NCBI GenBank assembly: GCA_964531095.1
Contig: CAZHED010000001.1
Coordinates: 1-64,000 of the forward strand
Source: Palsa-1150 sp964531095
GTDB taxonomy: Bacteria; Myxococcota_A; Polyangia; Polyangiales; Polyangiaceae
Reading direction: 5' to 3'
DNA: 64,000 nt
Translations under genes and position numbers: made by a program
Part shown: positions 53,453-62,521 of the stretch, in pieces
How the letters are laid out: each line of letters opens with the position of its first letter
How positions within the stretch are numbered: position 1 is the first letter of the stretch
The notes under the pieces: model-generated
Seen by the model: only the letters and a program-made list of their open reading frames with translations
Told to the model about the DNA's origin: nothing
The model's database searches: none

Positions 53453-53827
53453 CGTGCGCTCCTTTCAAGAGGCGCACCACATAAAGCAAATGGGAGGCCG
53501 CAGTGTACGCGCGCCACTACGTTTGGATCATGGGCGGAGGAGAGCACCCGCGCGGTGGTTCGTGTCAAGCCAACGCCGGGAGGTGAGGAGAGCTGGGCGG
53601 GCAGTGGCTATCGCCCGGAATTGTGACGGCAATCTGCAAAGGCGAAAGGCGAAAGAGAATCGAAGGCCACTTGAGTTTCCCTCGTCCGCCTTGGCGCCAT
53701 GGTCCGTTCATCTCTGCATTTCCACGGGCCTGCTCGTGCTCATTCTCGGTGGTCCAAACCTTGCACGGTAGCCTCCCGCGTCGGGGACCGATGCTGGCAC
53801 CCCGAAGGCGGAAAAGAGGATGAGAAA
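53453..53827. other. Gene-free spacer
   Basis: These 375 bases separate the minus-strand CBS gene from the small membrane protein gene. No gene is supported. The left end should hold the CBS promoter. A short direct repeat AGGCGAAAGGCGAAAG is at about 53639; otherwise nothing notable is seen. Confidence 0.5.
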
Positions 53828-53983
53828 ATGGGTCTTCTATGGGGTCTCGCCGTATTGTTCTTCGTGATGTGGCTCTTCGGTTTCGTTGCCTTTCACGTCG
53901 GCGGTGCGTTCATTCACGTCCTGCTCGTGCTGGCCGTCGCCGTGGTGCTCATCAATGTCCTCTCGGGCCGCCGCACGGCCTGA
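53828..53983 (+). CDS. Small lmo0937-family membrane protein
   Basis: A 51-residue protein made of two hydrophobic helices (LLWGLAVLFFVMWLFGFVAF and FIHVLLVLAVAVVLINVL) ending GRRTA. This is the pattern of the lmo0937 family, small membrane proteins often linked to stress or biofilm genes. AGAGGATG precedes the ATG at 53828. A longer reading from 53699 adds non-conserved sequence. Confidence 0.8.
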   Translation: MGLLWGLAVLFFVMWLFGFVAFHVGGAFIHVLLVLAVAVVLINVLSGRRTA

Positions 53984-54064
53984 GCGGTTTCGAGCGCGAT
54001 TTAGGCCGGGTGTGTTGCGCGTCAGGTAGCTCGTACATTGCAGTCCAGCCCCGCCCGCGAGCGG

Positions 54065-54541
54065 ATGAACCGGAGTTTTCTTATGACACTCAAGGGCCCT
54101 TTGGCTTTCAGCCTATTGCTCGGTTCTTTGTGCCTGTGCTTGGCCGGCGCCGCCGAGGAACACGGGCGCTCGGCCCCTCGACCTCAGCCACCGGCCTTTC
54201 ATCCTCATCCAGCCGGCGTCCATCCAAGAGGTGCGGTCGTGCATTCGCGTCCAGTGCGCGTGCTGGCGCCAAAAGTCGTTGACCGTGCTCGTCACGAATG
54301 GACGCATTGGGAGCACCCGCAACTCGTGCGACCGGCTTACTACTGGGACTGGCAGCACATTCATTCCGTCATGTGCGTCGCCGAAGACTCGTACGGCGAT
54401 CAGTATCCGGTCACCGAAGCGGCACAGCCTGGCTTTGGTCTCGAGGAAATGACGCAAGTCGAGGACGACGCGCTCGACCGCTGTTTCGCGGAGTCAGGCC
54501 AAGACCCGACCTGCGTTCTGGCCAGCTGCACGCACATCTGA
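54065..54541 (+). CDS. Exported His/Pro-rich protein, function unknown
   Basis: A 158-residue protein from the ATG at 54065; 54083 (MTLKGPLAF) is equally possible. The signal peptide is about 25-30 residues (LAFSLLLGSLCLCLAGAA). Next is a His/Pro/Arg-rich segment (HPHPAGVHPRGAVVHSRP), then a domain with HEWTHWEHPQLVRPAYYWDWQHIHSVMC and two more Cys at the end (CFAESGQDPTC, SC). The His-rich part could bind metal. No family is recognised. Confidence 0.6.
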   Translation: MNRSFLMTLKGPLAFSLLLGSLCLCLAGAAEEHGRSAPRPQPPAFHPHPAGVHPRGAVVHSRPVRVLAPKVVDRARHEWTHWEHPQLVRPAYYWDWQHIHSVMCVAEDSYGDQYPVTEAAQPGFGLEEMTQVEDDALDRCFAESGQDPTCVLASCTHI

Positions 54542-54617
54542 CTGGGAGTTACCCGTCGGCGCCGAGACTCGCCGCCAGGCCACCGTTGGGTGCCCGACCG
54601 AGGGCCTTCGTTTCGGG

Positions 54618-55712
54618 CTACATCCATCGGCGGCGCTTGAACCAGAGTGCCGGGATCAAGGCACTGACCACGACGAGAGCGATGGCCATGGGGTAGCCAA
54701 AACGCCAGCCAAGCTCGGGCATCACGCGGAAGTTCATACCGTATACCCCCACCACGAGAACGGGCGGGATGCCAACCACCGAGGCGATCGTGAGCGTCTT
54801 CACGATTTCGTTCTGTTCGATGTTGATGAACCCCAGCGTCGCGTCGAGCAGAAATTGTACTTTGCCGGAGAGGTGCGCTTCGTAGTCGGTGAGCGACGCG
54901 ATGTCGGTGCGGATCGCCTTCATGCGTGCTGCGCTGAGGGAAGGCGCTCCCGCGATGCCGCTCTCCACCACGAACGCGGCAATGCGGCCGACGCCGAGAA
55001 GTCCGTCTCGTATCTGCGATGTCCGATCGGCGACGCTTCCGATGCGGCGAAGGGCCGCGCGCAGATCGCCCGAGACCCGGCCCACGGAAGGGCGGAACGC
55101 GCTCCGCGACAGCTCGTCGCATTGGGCGCCCGCGCGTTCGAGCCCGTCGGCGGAGCGATCGACGGCCGCCTCCAAAATGCGCAAAAACCCGTCCTCCGCC
55201 GTCCCTCCGGATTGACTGGCGAATGCGTCGTGCGCCGCGTCGAAGGATGCGATCTCCGCGAAGCGAACGGTGATGAGAACGCGCGAGGACAGCACGAAGC
55301 CGACCGGCGAGAGGACGAGATCATCCTCACCACGCCGAGCGACCATCGGCGTCGAGACATAGTAGGCGCCGCTCTCGAACATCAGCCGACTCGAAGACTC
55401 GATCTCGCTGATCTCGCTCTCTGCGGGAACGCGCAGGCCGGTCGCCCGTCCCACCCGCTCGACCTCCGCACGGGTGGGACCGAGCAGATCGATCCACGTC
55501 GCGGCGCCTAGGTCCTCTCCTGGATGGGCCGAAATCACCTGGACTCCCTCGCGTTCTGCCGGATTGCCCGTTGCCGCCGACCGCTCGATGCCGGCCAGCC
55601 GTTCACCTCGCCTCGGGCCAAGCCCGTAGAGATACGCGACGAGAGAGGCCTTGGCCATGCCGTCGTTGGGGTCAGGCCCGGCAGCGCGCGGCCGCGTCGT
55701 CCGGCGAGTCAC
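54618..55712 (-). CDS. corA: CorA-family magnesium/cobalt transporter
   Basis: A 364-residue inner-membrane channel-type transporter. The long cytoplasmic domain ends in the stalk helix, then the first membrane helix and the signature YGMNF (GMN selectivity motif), and a second helix before the C-terminus KRRRWM. The arrangement of two C-terminal helices with a basic tail is standard. The upstream 18 residues before MAKASLVAYL may not belong to the protein. It diverges from the collagen-like lipoprotein. Confidence 0.92.
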   Translation of the reverse strand: MTRRTTRPRAAGPDPNDGMAKASLVAYLYGLGPRRGERLAGIERSAATGNPAEREGVQVISAHPGEDLGAATWIDLLGPTRAEVERVGRATGLRVPAESEISEIESSSRLMFESGAYYVSTPMVARRGEDDLVLSPVGFVLSSRVLITVRFAEIASFDAAHDAFASQSGGTAEDGFLRILEAAVDRSADGLERAGAQCDELSRSAFRPSVGRVSGDLRAALRRIGSVADRTSQIRDGLLGVGRIAAFVVESGIAGAPSLSAARMKAIRTDIASLTDYEAHLSGKVQFLLDATLGFINIEQNEIVKTLTIASVVGIPPVLVVGVYGMNFRVMPELGWRFGYPMAIALVVVSALIPALWFKRRRWM

Positions 55713-55949
55713 ATGCCGGTTCGCGGCTCATCGGAGCGCCTGTTTGGGGGCGTTTTGACTGCGCGCTGGGTCTTGCGCACCCCTGCGAGGCCTGCCCGCC
55801 GTATTGATGTCTCCGTCCGGTGTTATCGGCTGATATTGCGATCCACTTCCGCGGGGGCCAACGTTTTCTGCGCCCGCCAACGTTGCGCGCTCGTGCAATG
55901 GTTTCGACCGCCCTACCGTTTGCTGGTTCATTTGCTACTGTGAGCAAGT

Positions 55950-55968
55950 CTGGAGATTGCGTCTCCAG
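55950..55968. promoter_or_regulatory. Short hairpin in the leader of the collagen-like lipoprotein
   Basis: CTGGAGA-TTGCG-TCTCCAG forms a perfect 7-bp stem with a five-base loop, 18 bases before the ATG at 55987. It stands directly in front of the GGAGGAG ribosome binding site, so it could affect translation or message stability. Upstream (55915-55945) a TTGCTGG...TGCTACTGT stretch may be the promoter. Confidence 0.4.
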
Positions 55969-55986
55969 CGCTTGGAGGAGAGGTCC

Positions 55987-57282
55987 ATGACAACGCGAGC
56001 AACCATTTGGGGCGTCGCAATGAGCGCGCTCTTGCCAGCCGGCTCAATCGGATGCGCGGGTGGCGGAGACTCCGCGCCGCAGACATCTGCGGAACAGGTC
56101 TATTCCGTGGGGTTCATGGTGAGCACGCGAGGCAATTTACCGACCTGCACGTCAAGCTTGGCCGGAACCGTCGCCTACGTCGCCTCGCCTCCAAGCCTCT
56201 ACGCCTGCGAAGCCAGCAGGAGCGGGTCCTTTTCGTGGACGTCGATCGCTTGCTCATCGGCCAACTATGGGAGTGTTGCGTACGCCAATCTTTCGCCACC
56301 CCTGCTCCTGGCGTGTGTGAACAAGGGCTGGACGCCGGTCCCCCTCCCGCAAGGCGAGGCGGGCCCGCCCGGACCACGAGGGCCGGCGGGGCCGCCCGGT
56401 GAAGCCGGCGCGCCAGCACTCATTTCGACGACGCAACTGCCTTCCGGCGATGCCCATTGCCCGACGGGGGGCGTGCGGATTGACACGACCTCAGACGGGG
56501 TGGCAAAGCCCCCCGTGTATGTTTGCAATGGCGGAGAGGAAGGGGACGCCACTGCGTCGGACGGCGGCACGGGTGCTTCGGATGCCGCGGACGCTTCCGA
56601 TGTGAAGACCCTTCCGCCCGGGCTCGTTGCCTATCCGACCCAGAACGCCACCGCCTTTTGCAACTCGATGGCGCGCTGTTGCGGAGTCGATGCCGGCGCT
56701 TTTGACATGACCAGCTGCGTGTCGGATTGGAGCGTATCGGCCTGGGAGCTGATGCTTCCGGACAACGTCGCGGTGTTCACTGCCGGCAATCTCACTTTCA
56801 ATTCGATCCGAGGCAATGCGTGCATCGCAGCGCTTCAGGCATGGCCATGCGATGCCTTTGGTACCTCCGAGAACGGGGCGATCGTCAGCGCATGCTTCAA
56901 CGTGCTCGGAGGAACGATTCCGGTCGCGGGCACTGGGTGCCTCTCATCGTACGAGTGTGCCAACGGGTACTGCAACGCTGCCGGTACGTGCACCGCGCTG
57001 GTCGGGCTGGGCGGCGCGTGCCAGGCCGACGAGCAGTGCGGCCAGGCCGGAACCACCCCGACGCTCTTTTGCGATCTCTATCCCAGCGACGGGAGCAGCC
57101 CCAGCACCGGAACGTGCCAGCCCCTTCTTCCCAGCGGCAGCGCCAGCTTCTGCGGCAATGCGAATGTGCTCGACGATCTGGCATGCACGGTCGGGGTGTG
57201 CGGGGACGACAACGTTTGCGGCGATTCGAAGACCAATCCAGCATCCAATATTTGCCCAGGGTACGTTCTAGGCGGAGGCTGA
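55987..57282 (+). CDS. Lipoprotein with collagen-like spacer and Cys-rich domain
   Basis: A 431-residue lipoprotein; GGAGGAGAGG precedes the ATG at 55987. The lipobox is SIGC. A first domain (about residues 40-115) is followed by a collagen-like Gly-X-Y run (GPPGPRGPAGPPGEAGAP). Then come a short Asp/Ala/Ser segment and a C-terminal Cys-rich domain that is close, by eye roughly two thirds identical, to that of the protein at 21246-22502 (FCNSMARCCGVDAGAFDMTSC ... NICPGYVLGGG). The two are paralogues with swapped spacers. It is likely exposed on the cell surface. Confidence 0.88.
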   Translation: MTTRATIWGVAMSALLPAGSIGCAGGGDSAPQTSAEQVYSVGFMVSTRGNLPTCTSSLAGTVAYVASPPSLYACEASRSGSFSWTSIACSSANYGSVAYANLSPPLLLACVNKGWTPVPLPQGEAGPPGPRGPAGPPGEAGAPALISTTQLPSGDAHCPTGGVRIDTTSDGVAKPPVYVCNGGEEGDATASDGGTGASDAADASDVKTLPPGLVAYPTQNATAFCNSMARCCGVDAGAFDMTSCVSDWSVSAWELMLPDNVAVFTAGNLTFNSIRGNACIAALQAWPCDAFGTSENGAIVSACFNVLGGTIPVAGTGCLSSYECANGYCNAAGTCTALVGLGGACQADEQCGQAGTTPTLFCDLYPSDGSSPSTGTCQPLLPSGSASFCGNANVLDDLACTVGVCGDDNVCGDSKTNPASNICPGYVLGGG

Positions 57283-57361
57283 CCGCACGCTCGCCGATCG
57301 GCCCCCGTCGTTTCACCGGCACATCGCAGACTCCGCCCAAAAGAGGCCACGAAGGACTAAC

Positions 57362-58288
57362 GTGCCCGCTGTGTCGGTGCCTTCGCCGTATTCGCGATCG
57401 AACGGCCGCTTGGGACCCTATCTCGCGTGCGCCGCCGCCGTTCACGCCGCCATATTTGCCATCAGCTCGCTCCGATCGGTCCGGGGTGCGGCGGTGGCCC
57501 AGGCGGCGGCAGTGGTCCGCGCCGTACGTGTCGAGGTCGAGCCGGGGGTTATCGATCTGCCCGCCCCGCCCCGGGGAGAGGCATCCGCAATCGCGGGCGA
57601 TTCGATGGGCGCGAGCGCGCGACCGGCGATTCCGGCTCCGCGGCGGGCCCGAGCCGACGAGAACGTGGCCGCCATCAGGAGCGCCCTGCAGGAGTCCGAG
57701 GACCGCCGACAGCGAGACATGGGGAGGGCGGCCGCCGTCGCCGTGGCGGCCGGCCGGCCTCCCAGCGGTGGGCCGCCAGGCTCTTTCGGGGCGTGGGGGG
57801 GCGCTACGCCGATCCGAGGCAACATTGCCTTTGGCAACGGAAGCCATGGGGCGCTGACGGGCAGAGTGTGCTTTCTGCCCGTGGGTACGTTGCGGATCGC
57901 CGACGCGGGGGAGTGTCAATACGTCGCGACCGTGTACACGGATACGCTCAATATCCCCGAACGGCACTTCTCCGACGGCTTCCCCGGCGTTTCCGACCGC
58001 TCGGAGTGGTTTCTCATCGATTACGCGGGTACGTTCTCCGTCACGGCCTACGGAACGTACGTGTTCCGGCTTCATTCGGACGACGGGTCGTATCTTTACA
58101 TCGACGACTCGCTCGTCATCGACAACGACGGCAAGCACGCCCCGGAGAGCCGGTCGGGCACGGTGCAGCTTTCGGTCGGCGATCATCGAATCAAAGTGCG
58201 GTACGCCCAAACGGACGACCGCATGGCACTGCAGCTCTTCGTGCGCCCACCCGGAGGCGCAGAGATCCTTTTTACGCCGCGCCTCTAG
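57362..58288 (+). CDS. PA14-domain protein with N-terminal membrane anchor
   Basis: A 308-residue protein; GTG start. A hydrophobic segment (LGPYLACAAAVHAAIFAISSL) lies near the N-terminus, followed by an Ala/Arg-rich region. From about residue 160, YVATVYTDTLNIPERHFSDGFPG and YGTYVFRLHSDDGSYLYIDDSLVIDNDGKHAPESRSGTVQLSVGDHRIKVRY are characteristic of the PA14 beta-barrel carbohydrate-binding domain. Anchored PA14 proteins usually bind or process glycans. There is no catalytic domain. It lies 79 bases downstream of the collagen-like lipoprotein. Confidence 0.85.
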   Translation: MPAVSVPSPYSRSNGRLGPYLACAAAVHAAIFAISSLRSVRGAAVAQAAAVVRAVRVEVEPGVIDLPAPPRGEASAIAGDSMGASARPAIPAPRRARADENVAAIRSALQESEDRRQRDMGRAAAVAVAAGRPPSGGPPGSFGAWGGATPIRGNIAFGNGSHGALTGRVCFLPVGTLRIADAGECQYVATVYTDTLNIPERHFSDGFPGVSDRSEWFLIDYAGTFSVTAYGTYVFRLHSDDGSYLYIDDSLVIDNDGKHAPESRSGTVQLSVGDHRIKVRYAQTDDRMALQLFVRPPGGAEILFTPRL

Positions 58289-58460
58289 ACTGCAGACCAG
58301 AGCTGCTCCGCGCTGTGGTTCGCGATCTCGCTCGCGGTGCGCCTCACCACCCGAGTCAGGCCCGCGTACCGCCCCGAGACAATGTCATCCAAACGGGTGA
58401 CTCTCGGCGGTGACAACCAGTGACTAAATCAGGCCCAACCCGAATCCCAAGGAGAGTCCC

Positions 58461-59660
58461 ATGTTGATCCACTGCAGGCGGCAACTGATGGTGCTCGCCG
58501 CGGCCGCTTCGCTCACCGATTGCACACTCAAGACGACGACCATCGGCGATGGCGCCTCCACATCGACGTCCGACAACGGAGGTGGGGTCAGCCCCGGCGC
58601 GACCAAGGCCATCCCGGACGCCGGCGCGAAGCCCGGGATCCTCGGCTTCGTCGCGTCGAACGTGCCCGCGTCGACGCCACTGATCGCGACGGGAGACTTG
58701 GTCTTCAGCACGCAGACGTGCAGTCGCGCCAGTGTGGAGATCGACACTGCGAAGGGCATCGTCAACGGGTGCGACCCGCAGATGCAGGCCTTCAGCTACA
58801 CCGCGATCACACAAAGCGACACATCGCTGGGATCGTTGCCTGCTGCCCTGTTTGTCACCAACAAGTTCACGATCCAGACGGGGATGACCGTCACCGTCGT
58901 GGGCAACTTGCCTCTCGTCGTCGTGGCCCTCGGTGATGCAAACATCAGCGGCTTGCTCGACGCTTCGCGGGGCGTGGGCGGGGGGGGGATCGCCACGCGC
59001 GGCAATCAGAAGGGCAACGGCCAGGGGGGCGGAGGCGCGGCGGCGGCCGGCGAGGGAGCTGGCGGCGCAGGCTTTTGCGGTGTGGGCGGCGACGGCGCGA
59101 GCAACACGGGGTCGGGAGGCAAGTCGTATGGCAACGCCGCGAACGTTCCGCTGCTCGGCGGCTCCGCCGGTGGCAGCGCGGCTCAAGGTTCCGGCGCCGG
59201 CGGGGGCGCGGTGCAAATCATCTCGGCCACCTCCGTGCAAGTGACCGCTCCCGGCGTCATCCACGTCGGTGGCGCCGGCGGAAGCTGGGAGGGAAGCGCC
59301 GGAGGGTCGGGCGGCGCCATCCTTCTCGAGGCGCCGACGATCAGCATCGCCGGCACGCTTGCGGCCAACGGGGGCGGCGGCGGCGGCGGCGACACGCAGT
59401 GCAACAGCGGGCAGGACGCGCAGGCGGGCGCAACTCCCGCGGCCGGGGACAAATGCCCCGACAACCCCGGCGCCGCGGGCGCGGCTGGATCAACGATCGA
59501 CGGGGCCACGCCCGCAAGCGGGATGGTCGGCGGTGGCGGTGGCGCGGTCGGTCGCATCCGGTTGAACACGACGAGTGGCGCCGCGACGATCGGGTCGAGC
59601 GCGGTCATTTCGCCCGCGCCGACGACAACGTGCGCGACACAGGGAATGATCGCGCACTAA
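58461..59660 (+). CDS. Gly-rich lipoprotein
   Basis: A 399-residue predicted lipoprotein, AAGGAGAG ahead of the ATG. The N-terminal hydrophobic segment ends in SLTDC, an atypical but plausible lipobox. Residues about 60-170 are beta-rich, then come long glycine tracts (GVGGGGIATRG, GGGGAAAAGEGAGGAG, NGGGGGGGD) with DNA-level GGC repeats. The layout recalls other myxobacterial Gly-rich surface proteins. The function is unknown. Confidence 0.75.
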   Translation: MLIHCRRQLMVLAAAASLTDCTLKTTTIGDGASTSTSDNGGGVSPGATKAIPDAGAKPGILGFVASNVPASTPLIATGDLVFSTQTCSRASVEIDTAKGIVNGCDPQMQAFSYTAITQSDTSLGSLPAALFVTNKFTIQTGMTVTVVGNLPLVVVALGDANISGLLDASRGVGGGGIATRGNQKGNGQGGGGAAAAGEGAGGAGFCGVGGDGASNTGSGGKSYGNAANVPLLGGSAGGSAAQGSGAGGGAVQIISATSVQVTAPGVIHVGGAGGSWEGSAGGSGGAILLEAPTISIAGTLAANGGGGGGGDTQCNSGQDAQAGATPAAGDKCPDNPGAAGAAGSTIDGATPASGMVGGGGGAVGRIRLNTTSGAATIGSSAVISPAPTTTCATQGMIAH

Positions 59661-59682
59661 ATCCGTGCGGATCGCCAAGCCG

Positions 59683-60618
59683 TCAGCCCAGCACCCGCTC
59701 TCGCAAGAACTGCTTGACCCGCGCGTTCACGAGCCCCGGCTGCTCGATGGGGGTGACGTGCGTTCCGCGGGAAACCATGAGTAACTCGCCGTGCGGCATG
59801 GCCTCGGTCATCGCTGTGGCGAGAAACGGCGGCGTGAACGTGTCGCGCTCCCCGGCGATCACCAGCACGGGCACGTCGATGCGCCCCAAGAGGTCGCCCG
59901 CCGTATGCTCGCCGGCCGCGCGCAGCATGCGCAAGAACATCGGGAAGTCCACGTCGGTCATGTGTGAGAGATACGGGAGCACGTCCTCGGGATGCACGCG
60001 CTCCGGGTCGATCTCCCCTGCCTTCAGCGCGACCTTCAGCGCGAACTGGGGAGGCAGTCGACTCCACACGGCGCGCACGATGTCGGGCGACTTTTGCGCG
60101 AGGTCGAGCAGCTTCGGCAAGATGAGCTCGAGCACGGGAACGCCATGGAACGTGCTTGTAACGTTGCCGAAGCTCCCGCAGAGGAGGACCAGCCCGCGAA
60201 CTTTGTCCGGGCGCGCGCGGTACGCTTCGAGCGCGACCTGACAGCCCATCGAGTGGCCGAACAGCACGCAGGGCGGATCGCCCACGTGCCGGCGGACGCA
60301 GTCCAGATCGTCTGCGTGCGCCGCGATGTCGATGCGGGCCGGATCGGCCGGGGGCGCGCTGCGCCCATGCCCGCGGTAGTGCCAGTGCACCAGCGGAACG
60401 ACGGGCGCGAGCTCGTCCCACACGTACTTCCAGATGAATCCGTCGCAGAGGATTCCGTCGCTGAGAAGCGCGTGCACTTCGTCCGCGGCGTGCCCTCCCG
60501 TTCGCGTGCGGACGAACAAGCGTGTGCCGTCGGCGGCGAAGGCAAATGATGCATGGTCGCCGGGCCGTGCCCCCCCCGGCCGTGCGGTTTCGGCGGCGCG
60601 ATCCCTGGCCTGGCTCAG
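59683..60618 (-). CDS. Alpha/beta hydrolase
   Basis: About 311 residues. LLSDGILCDGFIWKYVWDEL is the oxyanion-hole region, FGHSMGCQVALE holds the nucleophile Ser, VLVIAGERDTFTPP the acidic residue and SRGTHVTPIEQP the catalytic His. The substrate is unknown. No ATG, GTG or TTG gives a clean start: a TTG at 60714 would overlap the preceding gene by 100 bases, and a TTG inside the first strand would truncate the fold. A CTG at 60618 overlaps the upstream stop (CTGA) and has GAGGAGG four bases before it, which is the likely start. Confidence 0.85.
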   Translation of the reverse strand: MSQARDRAAETARPGGARPGDHASFAFAADGTRLFVRTRTGGHAADEVHALLSDGILCDGFIWKYVWDELAPVVPLVHWHYRGHGRSAPPADPARIDIAAHADDLDCVRRHVGDPPCVLFGHSMGCQVALEAYRARPDKVRGLVLLCGSFGNVTSTFHGVPVLELILPKLLDLAQKSPDIVRAVWSRLPPQFALKVALKAGEIDPERVHPEDVLPYLSHMTDVDFPMFLRMLRAAGEHTAGDLLGRIDVPVLVIAGERDTFTPPFLATAMTEAMPHGELLMVSRGTHVTPIEQPGLVNARVKQFLRERVLG

Positions 60619-60827
60619 CCCGCCTCCTCGTCTTCGGCCCCCTCCACATCGTTGACGCTCGGGAGCTTTTTGATCTCCACGCGCGAGATCTTCCAGGCGC
60701 GCTGGACCACCCAAGACAGCGATCGGTCGAGCCGCGCCGCCTCTTCCTTGATCTCCTGGAGCATTGACTCCGGGAAGTACAAACTCTGTTTGCGCTTGTC
60801 GGTCTTTGAGCCGGGCAGGTTGGCCAT
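60615..60827 (-). CDS. TIGR04563-type ribbon-helix-helix protein
   Basis: A 70-residue protein from the ATG at 60827; a TTG at 60851 with AGGAGG upstream is an alternative. SKTDKRKQSLYFPESMLQEIKEEAARLDRSLSWVVQRAWKISRVEIKKLP has the strand-helix-helix pattern of ribbon-helix-helix DNA-binding proteins, and matches the small myxobacterial family TIGR04563. An acidic tail (VEGAEDEEAG) carries a ribosome binding site for the hydrolase gene that follows. Confidence 0.85.
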   Translation of the reverse strand: MANLPGSKTDKRKQSLYFPESMLQEIKEEAARLDRSLSWVVQRAWKISRVEIKKLPSVNDVEGAEDEEAG

Positions 60828-60851
60828 CGGTTCCTTCTCACTCGTCGCCAA

Positions 60852-61171
60852 GGGGAGCCTCCTTCGTGTAGGCCGCCGGAAAGGTGCGGGGAAACGCTGC
60901 GCTTGCCTTCACTAGGATACCCCGATTCGCGGAAGACTTACGAGGGGGATCAAGCTGAGCAAGAGACTTCGTAGGCTACAGGGTACAGGGCCCGACAGAA
61001 AATATTCTTCGCGCAGCCCGTGCCTACATCTGGCTCGGGCCTCCTCCGGGCTTGTCGAACGACGCTCCTGGAAGCGCTCGGTGGCGTGCTTCGTCAGCCG
61101 GCCGCACGCCCTCGCCTAGCCTGTCTTGCTCGTCATGCGCCGCCGGGAAGGGCGGGCTACGGTCCTACGAA
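60852..61171. other. Divergent promoter region
   Basis: Some 320 bases between the minus-strand ribbon-helix-helix gene and the plus-strand protease gene. No gene is supported. An AT-richer patch (GAAAATATTCTTCGCG at about 60999) is a plausible -10 region. No further element was recognised. Confidence 0.45.
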
Positions 61172-62521
61172 ATGCGCCTGGTCAGCCTGAAGAGCGTCGT
61201 TCTCGCGTTGTGTGCGTTTTCGGGAGGTGCATGCGTCACCGCCCTCGGCGGGGCACCCCGTTCGGCTCGAGGTGAGACCCCGTACAGCGCCGTCGAGCAA
61301 TTGGGGCGCGTTCTCGTCGAAGTCGAGGGCGAATACGTCGACCCGGTCGATCGCGCGAAGCTCGTGGACGGAGCGATCAAGGGGATGGTGGCCGAGCTCG
61401 ACCCCCACTCCAGTTACATGGCGCCGGACGAGTTTCAGGCGTTCCAGAGCGACACCGAAGGGCAGTTCGGCGGGATCGGCATCGAGGTGGAGACCCGCAA
61501 CGACCAGTTGGTCGTGCTCTCGCCAATCGAGGGCTCTCCCGCCGAGCGGGCCGGAATCCAGAGCGGCGACGTCGTCGTCAGCGTCGATGGCAGGGACGCG
61601 AGCGCGCAGCCGCTCGACAAGCTCGTCAAACACCTCCGGGGCGCTCCCGGCGGGCACGTGAAGATCGGCATCCGGCGAAAGGGCACACCCGACCTTCTGT
61701 CGTTCGACTTGGCGCGCGAGGTGATCCACGTGCCCAGCGTTGCGTCCAAGCTCCTTATGGATCGCGTCGCGTACGTGCGCGTCAAGCAGTTCCAGGAGCG
61801 AACGCACGACGAGCTCCTCGATGCGGCGGCGAAGCTGCGTGCGCGCGCCGGCGGTCGAATCGCGGGAGTGATTCTCGACCTCCGCAGCGATCCCGGCGGC
61901 CTGGTCGATCAGGCGGCCGACGTGGCCGACGAGTTCCTCGACGAAGGCGTGATCTACACGGCGCGCCATCGGGGGCGCATCGTCGACGAAGTTCGGGCGC
62001 GCTCGGGTGGCGCGTTCGTCGGCCCCCCGTGCGTCGTCCTCGTCAACCAGTACACGGCGAGCGCTTCGGAGCTCGTGGCGGGGGCGCTTCAAGACCACAA
62101 GCGCGCGAGCGTCGTCGGCGAGCCGACCTTCGGGAAGGGAAGCGTGCAGGCGATCGTGTCGTTGCCAGGCGGCGCTGGGATGCGGCTGACCGTGTCACGT
62201 TATTACACGCCCGGCGGTCACGCGATTCAGGCCGACGGCGTGCATCCCGACGTCACGGTGGAGCTGAAGAAGAACGAAGCGTCGGTGTCCTTTCGCGAGA
62301 AGGACCTCGAAGGTCATCTCGCGCCGGAGCCCGGCGGGGACGCCGCGTCCCACCCGAAGGGTGTCGTCGTCGTCGCGGCCGACGCGGGCACGCCGGGCCC
62401 CGAATCGAGCCGGAGCGACGCGCGCAACGTTCCCGACGACCCGGGCAAGGGAAGCGACCCGATGCTCCAAGTCGGCTGGGACGTGCTTCACCGCGCCATG
62501 GCGGCCGACCCCGTCCCCTGA
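61172..62521 (+). CDS. S41-family carboxy-terminal processing protease (CtpA-like)
   Basis: A 449-residue exported protease. Signal or anchor LVSLKSVVLALCAFSGGAC ends in a possible lipobox. The PDZ domain (GGIGIEVETRNDQLVVLSPIEGSPAERAGIQSGDVVVSVDG) precedes the catalytic core: Ser297 in NQYTASASE and Lys322 in EPTFGKGS, at the usual 25-residue spacing. It cleaves periplasmic proteins from their C-termini. A 70-residue disordered tail follows. The last 34 bases overlap the convergent glpB-like gene. Confidence 0.93.
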   Translation: MRLVSLKSVVLALCAFSGGACVTALGGAPRSARGETPYSAVEQLGRVLVEVEGEYVDPVDRAKLVDGAIKGMVAELDPHSSYMAPDEFQAFQSDTEGQFGGIGIEVETRNDQLVVLSPIEGSPAERAGIQSGDVVVSVDGRDASAQPLDKLVKHLRGAPGGHVKIGIRRKGTPDLLSFDLAREVIHVPSVASKLLMDRVAYVRVKQFQERTHDELLDAAAKLRARAGGRIAGVILDLRSDPGGLVDQAADVADEFLDEGVIYTARHRGRIVDEVRARSGGAFVGPPCVVLVNQYTASASELVAGALQDHKRASVVGEPTFGKGSVQAIVSLPGGAGMRLTVSRYYTPGGHAIQADGVHPDVTVELKKNEASVSFREKDLEGHLAPEPGGDAASHPKGVVVVAADAGTPGPESSRSDARNVPDDPGKGSDPMLQVGWDVLHRAMAADPVP

